64,000 bases of DNA from Pseudoduganella flava (GTDB lineage: Bacteria > Pseudomonadota > Gammaproteobacteria > Burkholderiales > Burkholderiaceae_D): contig NZ_VLKW01000003.1 in assembly GCF_007830495.1 (NCBI RefSeq), positions 1-64,000 of the forward strand. The letters are read 5' to 3'. The notes under the pieces were generated by a model. That model did not search any database. It was given only the letters and a program-made list of their open reading frames with translations, and had not been told where the DNA came from. Position 1 is the first letter of the stretch. The number at the start of each line of letters is the position of its first letter. A program made the position numbers and the translations under genes. Below are positions 56,049 through 64,000 of this stretch, piece after piece.

Positions 56049-57800
56049 ATGAGTTTATCGAGCCTCCTCGTCGGCTTCGTGCGTGCGCACTGGCGCGCCT
56101 ACGCGGGCGCGGGCGTGATGCTCGCGCTGGTCGCCGTCATCGGCATCTGGATTCCGCGCCAGATCGGCGCACTGGTCGACGGCCTCGCCGCGCACCGCCT
56201 CACGCGTGCGGACCTGGTGCAGGGCGTGGGCCTGCTGCTGGCGGTCGGCGTGGCCAACTACGGCCTGCGCGTGGCCTGGCGCATCCGCCTGTATTCGGCC
56301 GCGTACCGGCTCGGCGTGGAACTGCGTACCCGCTTCTACCGCCGCCTGACGTTGCAAGGCCCCGCGTTCTACCAGAAGCAGCGCACCGGCGACCTGATGG
56401 CGCTGGCCACCAACGACATCGATGCGATCGAGCAGGCCGCCGGCGAAGCGATGCTGGCCGGCTTCGACGGCACGCTGTCGCTGATGATGGTCATCGGCGT
56501 CATGATCCTCGGCGTCGACTGGCGCCTCGCGCTGTTCGCGCTGCTGCCGTTCCCGCTGATGGCGTATGCGTTCTGGCGCATCTCGTCGCACATCCACACG
56601 GCCGAAGCGGATTCGCTGAAGCGCTTCTCCGCCTTGAACGATCACGTGCAGGAAACGCTGACCGGCGTGCGCACGCTGCGTACGCTGGGCCTGGAACGGC
56701 GCAGCGCCGCCACGTTCGCGGAGCTGGCGGGCAAGGCCGCCGATGCCGCGCTGACGGCGCAGCGCTGGGAAGCGGCCTACGAGCCGGCCGTCGGCCTGAC
56801 CCTGGCGGCAGCCACCGGTCTGTCGCTGGGCCTGGGCGGCTACCTCGTGTGGACCGATCAGCTGACGATCGGCGCGCTGACGAGTTTTTCGATGTATCTG
56901 GGCCAGCTGATCTGGCCGATGTTCGCGGCCGGCTGGGTGCTGTCGCTGCTGGAGCGCGGCCGCGCCGGCTGGACGCGGCTGCAGCCGATGCTGGATGCGC
57001 CGCTGACGATCGCCGACCACGGCACCGTGCAGGACCTGCGCCCGGGCGAGCTGGCCATCGAGCACCTGACGGTCTGCTACCCTGGCCACGACGAGCCGGC
57101 GCTGACGGACGTGTCGCTGCGCCTGCTGCCGGGCCAGACGCTGGGCCTCGTCGGCCCCACCGGCGCCGGCAAGACGACGCTGCTGCGCGTGCTGCTGCGC
57201 CAACTGGCGCCGCGCGCCGGCACCGTGCGCTGGGCCGGCCACGCGCTGGAGGATTACCAGCTGGCGGCGCTGCGCGGCGCGATCAGCTGGGTGCCGCAGG
57301 AATCGTTCCTGTTCTCCGCGTCGATCGCCGAGAACATCGCGCTCGGCAATCCGGAGGCCACGCGTAGCGAGATCGAGCATGCGGCCGACCTGGCGGCGAT
57401 CCACGACGACATCCTGCTGTTCCCGCACAAGTACGAGACGGAGGTGGGCGAACGGGGCATCACGCTGTCCGGCGGCCAGCGCCAGCGCGTGGCGATCGCC
57501 CGCGCGCTGCTGTCCGATAACGACCTGCTGCTGCTGGACGACGCGCTGTCCGCCGTCGATACGGGCACCGAGACGCGCATCCTCGAACACCTGGAAGCAC
57601 TGCGCCGCGCGCGCCCGGTGCGCAGCGCGATCATCGCCAGCCACCGGCTGTCCGCCGTCGCCGGCGCCGACCAGATCGTTGTGCTGAAACGCGGCCGCAT
57701 CGTCGAACGGGGCACGCACGACGAACTGCTGGCGCAGGACGGCTGGTATGCCAGCCAGTGGCGCTACCAACAACTGGAGGCAAGCCTCGATGCAAGCTGA
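56049..57800 (+). CDS. ABC exporter subunit A (MdlA/SmdA-like)
   Basis: A 583-residue half-transporter: six membrane helices (residues about 15-310) fused to an ATPase. It has Walker A GPTGAGKTT (about 376), the signature LSGGQRQR (about 482), Walker B LLLLDDALSAVDTG and the switch His in SHRLSAVAGAD. As in MdlA/SmdA the Walker B acid is Asp-Asp rather than Asp-Glu, which suggests a degenerate ATP site on this half. ATG at 56049 has GAAGGA upstream. It overlaps the partner gene by 11 bases, so the two form a heterodimer exporter of unknown substrate. Confidence 0.92.
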   Translation: MSLSSLLVGFVRAHWRAYAGAGVMLALVAVIGIWIPRQIGALVDGLAAHRLTRADLVQGVGLLLAVGVANYGLRVAWRIRLYSAAYRLGVELRTRFYRRLTLQGPAFYQKQRTGDLMALATNDIDAIEQAAGEAMLAGFDGTLSLMMVIGVMILGVDWRLALFALLPFPLMAYAFWRISSHIHTAEADSLKRFSALNDHVQETLTGVRTLRTLGLERRSAATFAELAGKAADAALTAQRWEAAYEPAVGLTLAAATGLSLGLGGYLVWTDQLTIGALTSFSMYLGQLIWPMFAAGWVLSLLERGRAGWTRLQPMLDAPLTIADHGTVQDLRPGELAIEHLTVCYPGHDEPALTDVSLRLLPGQTLGLVGPTGAGKTTLLRVLLRQLAPRAGTVRWAGHALEDYQLAALRGAISWVPQESFLFSASIAENIALGNPEATRSEIEHAADLAAIHDDILLFPHKYETEVGERGITLSGGQRQRVAIARALLSDNDLLLLDDALSAVDTGTETRILEHLEALRRARPVRSAIIASHRLSAVAGADQIVVLKRGRIVERGTHDELLAQDGWYASQWRYQQLEASLDAS

Positions 57801-59589
57801 ACGACAAGAGCGGGCGCACGCGCAGCAGATGCGGCAGGCCGTCGGCCTGTTGCGCGACTCGGCCGGCCCGGACCTGCACCACCTCTGGTGGGCGGTGCTG
57901 TGGCTGGCCTGCGCGGCCGGGCTGGAAGTGGTGGCGCCGCTGCTGGGCAAGCGCCTGATCGACGACTACCTGCTGCCGCGCGTGGCGAACTGGCCGGCGA
58001 TGGCGCTGCTGCTGGGCGGCGTGTTCGTCACGGGCGCCATCGCCACGTGGCTGCGCTACCTGCAGCTGGTGCGCCTGTCCGGCCTGGCGATGCGCTCCGT
58101 GCAGCGGCTGCGCGAACGGGTGTACGGCCACGTGCTGCGGCTGCCGATGGCGTTCTTCGACCGCGCCATCACGGGCCAGCTGGTGTCGCGCGTGACGAAC
58201 GACACCGAGGCCGTCAAGCAGCTGTACGTGCAGGTGCTGTTCGTGATCCTGGACAGCACCATCGTGCTGACGGGGATGATCCTCGCGATGGCGTGGCTGG
58301 ACTGGCGGCTGATGTCGATCGTCGTGGCGACGATGCCGTTCGTGCTGCTGATCGTGCTGCTGTACCAGCGCCTGTCCGCTCCGGCCGTGACAAAGGCGCG
58401 CCAGCTGCGCAGCGACATCAACGCGCAGATGGCCGAATCGATCGGCGGCATGAGCGTGCTGCAGGCGAACAATGCGCAGCGCCGCTTCGGCGAACGCTTT
58501 GCCCGCACCAACGACGACCACTACACCCAGCGCGTGGCCGAGATCCGCGCCAACGCGTGGCTGCTGCGGCCGGCGCTGGACATGCTGAACGTGGTGCTGC
58601 TGGCCTCCGTGATCTGGCTGTTCGGCCTGCGCGCCGGCGGCGCGGCGCTGGGCGCGGCGGAGGTGGGCGTGCTGTATGCGTTCATCAGCTACATCGCCCG
58701 CGTGATCGAACCCCTCATCCAGATCACGATGCAATTCAGCCAGCTGCAGCAATCCGTCGTCGCGACGGCGCGCGTGGCCGGGCTGCTGGACGAACCGGGC
58801 GCGCCGGAGCATGGCAAGTGTGGCGACGGCGCGGCCAACGAAGCGGGCGATGCGAACGCGCCGGCGATCGACATCCGCCACCTCGACTTCGCCTACGTGG
58901 ACGACAACAAGGTGCTGCATGACGTGACGCTGCAGATCCCGCAGGGCGCGTTCTACGGCATCGTCGGCCATACCGGCTCGGGCAAGTCGACGTTGCTGTC
59001 GCTGCTGCTGCGCTACTACCCGGCGCGCCCCGGCAGCATCCTGATGAGCGGCGTGCCGCTCGACGAGATCGACCACGACACGTTCCGCTCGCGCGTGGGC
59101 CTGGTGCCGCAGGACCCGTTCCTGCTGGCCGCATCGGCCCGCGAGAACATCGACATGGGCCGCAACCTGCCGTTCGAGCGCATCGAGCGGGCGGCCCGTG
59201 CCGCCCACGCGCACGACTTCATCCTGGCGCTGGAAAACGGCTACGACACGGTGCTGGGCGAAGGCGGCTCGCGCCTGTCGTCCGGCCAGAAGCAGCTGAT
59301 CGCGATCGCCCGCGCGCTGGCCGGCGAGCCGCGCATCCTGATGCTGGACGAAGCGACGTCGCGCATCGACAGCGCCACCGAGCAGATCGTGCAGGAGGCG
59401 CTGGACGAGCTGCGCGGCCAGGTGACGATCATCGCGATCGCGCACCGGCTGTCGACGATCCGCGACGCCGACCGCATCGTCGTGCTGAACCACGGCCGCA
59501 TCGAGGAATCGGGCTCGCACGACGCGCTGATGCGCATCGAGGGCGGGCTGTACCAGCGCCTGTACCTGCTGCAGCAGCTGGCGGCGTGA
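57790..59589 (+). CDS. ABC exporter subunit B (MdlB/SmdB-like)
   Basis: A 599-residue half-transporter, partner of the upstream gene. Six membrane helices lie in residues about 30-330; the ATPase has Walker A GHTGSGKST (about 408), Walker B LMLDEATSRID with the catalytic Glu, and the switch His in AHRLSTI. The signature reads LSSGQKQ instead of LSGGQ, as in MdlB. Start ATG 57790 has GGAGG ten bases upstream inside the previous gene. The pair thus has one canonical and one degenerate ATP site, as in asymmetric exporters. Confidence 0.93.
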   Translation: MQAERQERAHAQQMRQAVGLLRDSAGPDLHHLWWAVLWLACAAGLEVVAPLLGKRLIDDYLLPRVANWPAMALLLGGVFVTGAIATWLRYLQLVRLSGLAMRSVQRLRERVYGHVLRLPMAFFDRAITGQLVSRVTNDTEAVKQLYVQVLFVILDSTIVLTGMILAMAWLDWRLMSIVVATMPFVLLIVLLYQRLSAPAVTKARQLRSDINAQMAESIGGMSVLQANNAQRRFGERFARTNDDHYTQRVAEIRANAWLLRPALDMLNVVLLASVIWLFGLRAGGAALGAAEVGVLYAFISYIARVIEPLIQITMQFSQLQQSVVATARVAGLLDEPGAPEHGKCGDGAANEAGDANAPAIDIRHLDFAYVDDNKVLHDVTLQIPQGAFYGIVGHTGSGKSTLLSLLLRYYPARPGSILMSGVPLDEIDHDTFRSRVGLVPQDPFLLAASARENIDMGRNLPFERIERAARAAHAHDFILALENGYDTVLGEGGSRLSSGQKQLIAIARALAGEPRILMLDEATSRIDSATEQIVQEALDELRGQVTIIAIAHRLSTIRDADRIVVLNHGRIEESGSHDALMRIEGGLYQRLYLLQQLAA

Positions 59590-59765
59590 GGCCGCCGGCC
59601 TGCTTTGTCACCCCGACAATGGCAAGCCGATAACTGTGTTGCGGAAATGCTCGGACAAGTCACGAATTCACGGAAATTCAAGCCGCCTGAACCGTACTAT
59701 CAAGCAACAAGCCTATAATGTTCCGACAGCCGCCCAGCCCCAGCGCGCTGCTTTAAGGACCTTAC

Positions 59766-61880
59766 GTGGCCCCTGCCCTGCCTCTCCATTTCCTCCGCAT
59801 CCTGCCGTTCGCACGCCGCTCCGCCGCCGCGCTGGCGCTTGCTCTGGCGATTGCGCCCGCACTGGCCTGGGGCCAGCCGGCGCTCGACGCCGAACTGGCC
59901 GCCACGCGCGAAACGGTGCGCTTCGTGCCGGACGATGCGCTGACCCGGCTGCGCCGGATCGAGGCGCAGGCACGGGTGGCCGCGCCGGCCACGCGCGCAG
60001 AATTCCTGTCGCTGTACAGCAGCGCCGTGCGCCGCACCGGCGATGCGAAACGCGCGCTCGCGCTGGCCGATGAACTGGTCGCGTACGGCCGCAACGAGCG
60101 CGACAACGTCGCCTTGGCCAAGGGGCTGCTGACACGCACCTACGCGCTGTCTGAATTGAACGAGCTGCCGGCGGCGCACGCGGCGGCCTTCGAGGCGGAA
60201 AGCATCGCGCAGGCGACGGCCGACATGCCGCTGCGCGTGCAGGCCACGATCACGGCCGGCCAGTCGTTCCAGGAACAGGGCAACTACCCCGCCGCGCTGG
60301 CGAAGCTGCAGGTGGCCACCGACCTGTCGCGCGCCGTGACGGACGACGCGGTGCCGCTGGCTTCCGCCTTGAACGCCCTCGCGCTGCTGTACACGGACAT
60401 GCGCCAGTACGACAAGGGCTGGGAAGTGCAGCGCGAATCGGTCACGGTGGCCAAGCGGATGAAGTCTCCGGGGCGGCTGGCGATCGCGCTGTCCACCGAA
60501 TACGGCCTGGCGATCGAGGCGAAACAGTACGAGCGCGCGCGCCGTGCGCTGCTGGAAGGGCTGGCCGTGGAACGCCGGCTGGGCGCGCGCCAGATGATCG
60601 CGACGACGCTCGTCAACCTGGCCGACAGCTACCTGAAGGATCGCGACTACGGCCGCGCGGCCGACTACGCACAGCAGGCGATAAAGGCGTCGCAGGAGAT
60701 CAACAGCCCGCTCAACCTGGCCACCGCGCGCATCAACCTGGGCCAGGCGTATCTCGGCATGGGCCGCGTGGCCGAGGGCAAGCGGCACTTCGAGGCGGGC
60801 CTGGACGAATACGAGAAGAACGGCAACAAGCCCGAACTGCAGGGCGTGCTGCTCGAATACGGCACCGCGCTGGAGCGGGCGGGCGACTTCGCCGGCGCCG
60901 TGAATGCCTATCATCGGGAACGCCGCATCTCCAACGAGATGTTCGCCGAACAGCGCCAGAAGGCCGTGCTGGAATTACAGCAGAAGTACGACACCGAAAA
61001 GAAGCAGCGCCAGATCGAGGCGCTGCGGCAGGATAACCGCGTCAAGGGCGCGGAGCTGGACAACCGCCGGCTGCAGCAGCGCATCTGGTGGCTGCTGGCC
61101 GTCGTGTTCGCGCTGGCCTCCGCGGTGGTCGGCCTGTTGTACCGCAAGGTGCGGCACGCCTACGCGCAGCTGGAAGTGAAGAACCTAGAGCTGAAGCAGC
61201 AAAGCGCGCTCGATCCGCTGACGTCGCTGTACAACCGCCGCCACTTCCAGGAATTCATGCGCGGCCATGCGCAGGTGGAACGCCGCGGCGGCGAAGACCT
61301 GGTCGGTGCGCTGTTCCTGCTCGACGTCGACCACTTCAAGCACATCAACGATACCTATGGCCACGCGGCCGGCGACGCCGTGCTGAAGATGATCGCCGAG
61401 CGCCTGCGCATCGCGCTGCGCGAGACGGACATGATCGTGCGCTGGGGCGGCGAGGAATTCCTGGCGTTCCTGCCATCCGTGTCGCGCGGCGGCCTGGACG
61501 ACGTGGCGCGCCGCATCCTGTCCAGCATCTCGGCGGCGACCGTGCCCTACCAGGGCGCGACCTTGCAGGTGAACGTGTCGGTCGGCTTCGCGCCGTATCC
61601 GCTGGCGCCGGGCGGCATGCCGCTGTCGTGGGAGCGCGCCGTCAACCTGATCGACATGGCGCTGTATCTGGCGAAGGCGCATGGCCGCAACCGCGCCTAC
61701 GGCGTGCGCGGCTTCGCAAACCTGGGCCAGACGACGCTGGAAGCGATCGAGCAGGACCTGGAAAGCGCGTGGCGCAAGGGCTTCGTGGACCTGACGGTCG
61801 TGCTGGGCGACACACAGGAAACGCCACCGCCCGCCGAGGATTGGTCGAACGTGGTGGCGATGCCCCGCGGCGGGCGGTAA
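59766..61880 (+). CDS. TPR-containing membrane diguanylate cyclase
   Basis: A 704-residue protein with an N-terminal signal or anchor (residues 1-36), a periplasmic array of TPR-like helices (about 45-400), a coiled coil, one membrane helix (WWLLAVVFALASAVVGLLY, about 440-460) and a cytoplasmic GGDEF domain (about 490-650). The active site is GGEEF (561-565) and an I-site RETD (552-555) lies five residues before it, so it should make cyclic di-GMP with product inhibition. It starts with GTG at 59766 with AAGGA upstream. The TPR part may sense protein or peptide partners. Upstream TATAAT is at 59714-59719. Confidence 0.9.
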   Translation: MAPALPLHFLRILPFARRSAAALALALAIAPALAWGQPALDAELAATRETVRFVPDDALTRLRRIEAQARVAAPATRAEFLSLYSSAVRRTGDAKRALALADELVAYGRNERDNVALAKGLLTRTYALSELNELPAAHAAAFEAESIAQATADMPLRVQATITAGQSFQEQGNYPAALAKLQVATDLSRAVTDDAVPLASALNALALLYTDMRQYDKGWEVQRESVTVAKRMKSPGRLAIALSTEYGLAIEAKQYERARRALLEGLAVERRLGARQMIATTLVNLADSYLKDRDYGRAADYAQQAIKASQEINSPLNLATARINLGQAYLGMGRVAEGKRHFEAGLDEYEKNGNKPELQGVLLEYGTALERAGDFAGAVNAYHRERRISNEMFAEQRQKAVLELQQKYDTEKKQRQIEALRQDNRVKGAELDNRRLQQRIWWLLAVVFALASAVVGLLYRKVRHAYAQLEVKNLELKQQSALDPLTSLYNRRHFQEFMRGHAQVERRGGEDLVGALFLLDVDHFKHINDTYGHAAGDAVLKMIAERLRIALRETDMIVRWGGEEFLAFLPSVSRGGLDDVARRILSSISAATVPYQGATLQVNVSVGFAPYPLAPGGMPLSWERAVNLIDMALYLAKAHGRNRAYGVRGFANLGQTTLEAIEQDLESAWRKGFVDLTVVLGDTQETPPPAEDWSNVVAMPRGGR

Positions 61881-61902
61881 CAAGGTCACATCCTTCCCGC
61901 CC

Positions 61903-61920
61903 GGTTGACATGGTTGACAT
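61903..61920 (+). promoter_or_regulatory. Tandem GGTTGACAT repeat before the toxin-antitoxin pair
   Basis: GGTTGACAT occurs twice in a row, giving two TTGACA hexamers (61905-61910 and 61914-61919). TATACA follows at 61934-61939. Neither hexamer has ideal spacing to it (23 and 14 bases), so the start is uncertain. The repeat could be an antitoxin operator overlapping the promoter. Confidence 0.4.
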
Positions 61921-61971
61921 GGGGCGATAAAGGTATACACTGTCGGTAAACCACTGCGCTGGAGGCAGGCC

Positions 61972-62649
61972 GTGACCGCTAACGTGATCAAGAAGCAAGT
62001 TTTTCCCACTCACCCCGGCAAGTCCACGCCGATGTTGCGGCGGGTATCGCCCGAATCGCTGGCGCCGGCCGCCATCGAGGATGCGATCGACCTCGGCAAG
62101 GAAGGCTATGTGCTGGTGAAGCTGCACGGCCCCGTCGCCGGCGGCAGCAGTGAGCAGGGCCCCGTCGCGGTAGCCGATGTGAAGCGCCTGCTGCAGCGCC
62201 TGATGGGGCATGACATTGCCCCGCCCGAAGTGATCGAGGAAGACAACACCGGCTTGATGGCCCGCCTGCAGGATGAAGGCATGCGGCGCCGCGCCACGCT
62301 GCATGCGCAAGGCGAGCTGCTCGACTCAGCCGACCTGTGCGCCCGCCTCGGCATCAGCCGCCAGGCGTTGAGTAAGGCCATCCGCGACAAGCGTCTGTTC
62401 CGCGTCGATGGCACCGGCGGCGCCCATTGGTACCCGGCGTTCTTCGCCACCAGCGCCGGCCACCGGCGCGACCTGGAGCAGGTCAGCGTGCAGCTCGGCG
62501 AACTGCCGGGCGACGTCAAATGGAACTTCTTTACCACCCCCAAGTATTCGCTCGGCGAGCGCACCCCGCTCGAAGCGGTCGAACGCGGCGATTGTGCCCA
62601 GGCGCTGCGTGCGGCGGCGGAATATCGGGAGCGTAACCTTGGGCGCTAG
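61972..62649 (+). CDS. Antitoxin of a RES/Xre-type toxin-antitoxin pair
   Basis: A 225-residue protein that starts with GTG at 61972 behind a strong GGAGG. Residues about 118-160 form a DNA-binding helix-turn-helix (DLCARLGISRQALSKAIRDKRLFRVDG). The C-terminus (LGERTPLEAVERGDCAQALRAAAEYRER) matches the toxin-binding tail of Xre/MbcA/ParS antitoxins. It is longer than usual because of about 100 extra N-terminal residues of unknown fold. It overlaps the RES gene by 11 bases. Confidence 0.8.
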   Translation: MTANVIKKQVFPTHPGKSTPMLRRVSPESLAPAAIEDAIDLGKEGYVLVKLHGPVAGGSSEQGPVAVADVKRLLQRLMGHDIAPPEVIEEDNTGLMARLQDEGMRRRATLHAQGELLDSADLCARLGISRQALSKAIRDKRLFRVDGTGGAHWYPAFFATSAGHRRDLEQVSVQLGELPGDVKWNFFTTPKYSLGERTPLEAVERGDCAQALRAAAEYRERNLGR

Positions 62650-63250
62650 CCCGCTGGGCCCGCCTCCCCCCATCCTGTTCGAAACGGCGCTGCCGATCCA
62701 GCATCTTCACCCGGCGCGCCTGGTACGCGTGTCCGCGTACACGGACGGCGAGCCGTTCTTCGGCGTTTCGGGAAACAACCGGTTCGATGCGCCCGGCTGC
62801 AAGGACGGCTTTCCGGAATATGCGGCCTGCTATCTCGGCACGTCGCTCGAAGTCGCCCTGGCCGAATCGATCCTGCATGACGAGGTACCCGTGCAAGGGC
62901 AGTTCCGCCTCACCGCGGCCCATTTCCAGCGGCGCTACGCACTGTACTTCGATGGCGACCCACTGCACCTGCTCGACCTGTCCGGCGCGCAGCTGAAGCG
63001 GCTGGGCGGTTCGGCCGAACTGACGGGAACGCCGGACTACGCGATGCCGCAGCAATGGGCGCGCGCCGTGTTCAGCAACCCGTCGCGCTTCGACGGCTTC
63101 AGCTTCATGTCGCGCCACTACAATACGGGCCGGGCCGTGGCCCTGTTCGATCGGGCCCGCAGCAAGATGGCGCTGGCGCGCTATGCGCCGCTGGTCAACG
63201 CGGCCGGCTTTGCCCGCGCGCAGAAGAAGCTCGGCATCGCGTTCACGTGA
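62639..63250 (+). CDS. RES-domain toxin (NAD-degrading family)
   Basis: A 203-residue RES-domain protein. The only plausible start is TTG at 62639, which overlaps the antitoxin stop and has GGGAG eight bases upstream. RES-family residues are seen in HPARLVRVSAYTDGEPFF (Arg and Tyr), AACYLGTSLEVALAESIL (Tyr and Glu) and DGFSFMSRHYNTGRAVALFDRA (Ser). Related toxins such as MbcT and RES of Photorhabdus degrade NAD+, stopping growth. The antitoxin just upstream and the overlap support a functional pair. Confidence 0.88.
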   Translation: MGASPLGPPPPILFETALPIQHLHPARLVRVSAYTDGEPFFGVSGNNRFDAPGCKDGFPEYAACYLGTSLEVALAESILHDEVPVQGQFRLTAAHFQRRYALYFDGDPLHLLDLSGAQLKRLGGSAELTGTPDYAMPQQWARAVFSNPSRFDGFSFMSRHYNTGRAVALFDRARSKMALARYAPLVNAAGFARAQKKLGIAFT

Positions 63251-63272
63251 CCGGCGCGGCGCCTGCTGCCGC

Positions 63273-63617
63273 CTACTTCTTCTCCTTCTTCTCGTCATCC
63301 TCGCGCGCCGCCCGGGCGCTGGCCTGCACCTTCTCGCCCGCCCGCTCGAGCTTTTCGCCCACGACCTCGGCCGCGTCGTTCAACTTCTTCCCGGCCACGT
63401 CGGCCGCCTCGTCCAGCTTGCGGCTCGTGTCCTTGGCCGCCTCGCGGAATTCGTCGCGCGCCTTGTCCAGGTGCACGGCGGCCTTTTCCGCCGCCTGGTC
63501 GAGCTCCCGCCCGGCCCGTTCGCCCGGTCCTTCGACGCGGCGGTCGTCATCCTTGTGACAGCCTGCCAGCGCCAACGCCAACAGCGCGGCCGGCATCAAG
63601 CGTAATGTGAATTGCAT
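63273..63617 (-). CDS. Helical lipoprotein
   Basis: A 114-residue lipoprotein with signal MQFTLRLMPAALLALALAGC (lipobox LALAGC, Cys20). The mature part is one long charged helix with 11-residue LEA-like repeats (LDKARDEFREAAKDTSRKLDEAADVAGKKLNDAAEVVGEKL), ending in EKKEKK. The start at 63617 has GGAGG upstream. It probably sits on the outer or inner membrane facing the periplasm; the role is unknown, perhaps stress protection. It is convergent with the RES gene. Confidence 0.8.
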   Translation of the reverse strand: MQFTLRLMPAALLALALAGCHKDDDRRVEGPGERAGRELDQAAEKAAVHLDKARDEFREAAKDTSRKLDEAADVAGKKLNDAAEVVGEKLERAGEKVQASARAAREDDEKKEKK

Positions 63618-63690
63618 GGTGACCTCCTTCAACCCGACTCATACAGCTTAGCAAACATTCGCGCGCGCATTGGTGTGCGGACTGCAGCAC

Positions 63691-64000
63691 TCATTCGCAG
63701 CGCCCTTCGATCCATTCGCGACCAGCCTTCAGGCAGGCCTGGAATTCGCGGTCCAGCCGGGCCGCCCGGTCGCGCAGTGCGGCGCAATCGCGGCCGCCCA
63801 GTTGCGCGCACTGGGCCGCGCGGCCCACCGCACTGCGGTAATTGCCCTGCGCGAGTTCGCGCTCGGCCTCGGTCTGCAGGCGGCGCGCCTCGCGCGGATC
63901 CGGTTCGATCGCGGCCGTTTGCAGCCGCGGCGGCGTGGCCGACAGCGGCGGCGGGTACGCGGCTTGCCCACCCTGCCCACCCTGCTCCAGCAGCGTGCTT
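63691..64000 (-). CDS. Partial protein at right edge, unknown function
   Basis: The C-terminal 103 residues of a gene whose start lies beyond the window. The visible part has a Gly/Gln/Pro-rich stretch (STLLEQGGQGGQAAYPPPLS), then a helical region (REARRLQTEAERELAQGNYRSAVGRAAQCAQLGGRDCAALRDR) and the end KAGREWIEGRCE. Four cysteines (CAQLGGRDC, QAC, GRC) suggest export and disulphides. The helical part looks like a tetratricopeptide or Sel1-like unit. The frame was chosen by the clean stop at 63691 and coherent amino-acid composition. Confidence 0.6.
   Translation of the reverse strand, partial: STLLEQGGQGGQAAYPPPLSATPPRLQTAAIEPDPREARRLQTEAERELAQGNYRSAVGRAAQCAQLGGRDCAALRDRAARLDREFQACLKAGREWIEGRCE

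Overview
The window looks like chromosome of a GC-rich Oxalobacteraceae bacterium of the Massilia/Telluria/Duganella type (Betaproteobacteria). This rests on a small Trp-rich protein of the TIGR04438 type, a zapB-like/zapA/6S RNA/EVE-domain order, a glucokinase-RpiR fusion, PEP-CTERM surface proteins, a phasin and CIRCE-controlled groESL. Genus level is inference from gene content; no rRNA or tRNA was recognised in the window.

Layout. 1-524: end of an IS3-family element cut by the left edge. 525-9.9 kb: housekeeping block with cytochrome c, ilvD and a divergent LysR regulator, lgt, a PEP-CTERM protein, an EVE-domain protein, 6S RNA, zapA with its coiled-coil partner, and groES-groEL. 10-18.6 kb: accessory genes with a TPR protein, a complete IS1595-family element with 8-bp target duplication, a second PEP-CTERM-like protein, a pyruvate-oxidase-like ThDP enzyme, an MFS pump beside a His-rich PadR regulator, and several tiny proteins. 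18.6-22.2 kb: glucokinase-RpiR and a cytoplasmic GH13 alpha-glucosidase. 22.5-32.1 kb: a POT-family transporter, then an unrelated insert holding a NitT/TauT-type ABC importer, a DctB/DctD-like two-component system and a chemoreceptor. 32.2-52.8 kb: a large alpha-glucan utilisation region with pullulanase, MalS-like amylase, phosphoglucomutase, a GPH/MalY-like sugar transporter, GH31 alpha-glucosidase, an M2 peptidase, a TonB-dependent receptor, a neopullulanase-like GH13 enzyme and a 1086-residue glycosidase-esterase fusion. 53-64 kb: GNAT plus cytosine-deaminase-like amidohydrolase, phasin, an MdlAB-like ABC exporter pair, a TPR-GGDEF protein, a RES/Xre-type toxin-antitoxin pair, a helical lipoprotein and a partial gene at the right edge.

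How it works together (inference from families). Starch or pullulan would be cut outside or in the periplasm by secreted GH13 and GH31 enzymes, oligosaccharides taken across the outer membrane by the TonB receptor and across the inner membrane by the MFS transporter, hydrolysed in the cytoplasm, phosphorylated by glucokinase and interconverted by phosphoglucomutase. A shared palindrome, TGTAGT-N3-ACTACA, lies upstream of the POT transporter, the MFS transporter, the TonB receptor and the secreted GH13 operon, and probably marks one regulon whose regulator is not in the window.

Other signals of note: a sigma-54 type -24/-12 promoter before the ABC importer, matching the adjacent sigma-54 activator; a perfect 12-bp hairpin that hides the pullulanase ribosome binding site and start codon; a family of long intergenic palindromes; and an IS1595-type insertion in the U-tract of a terminator.
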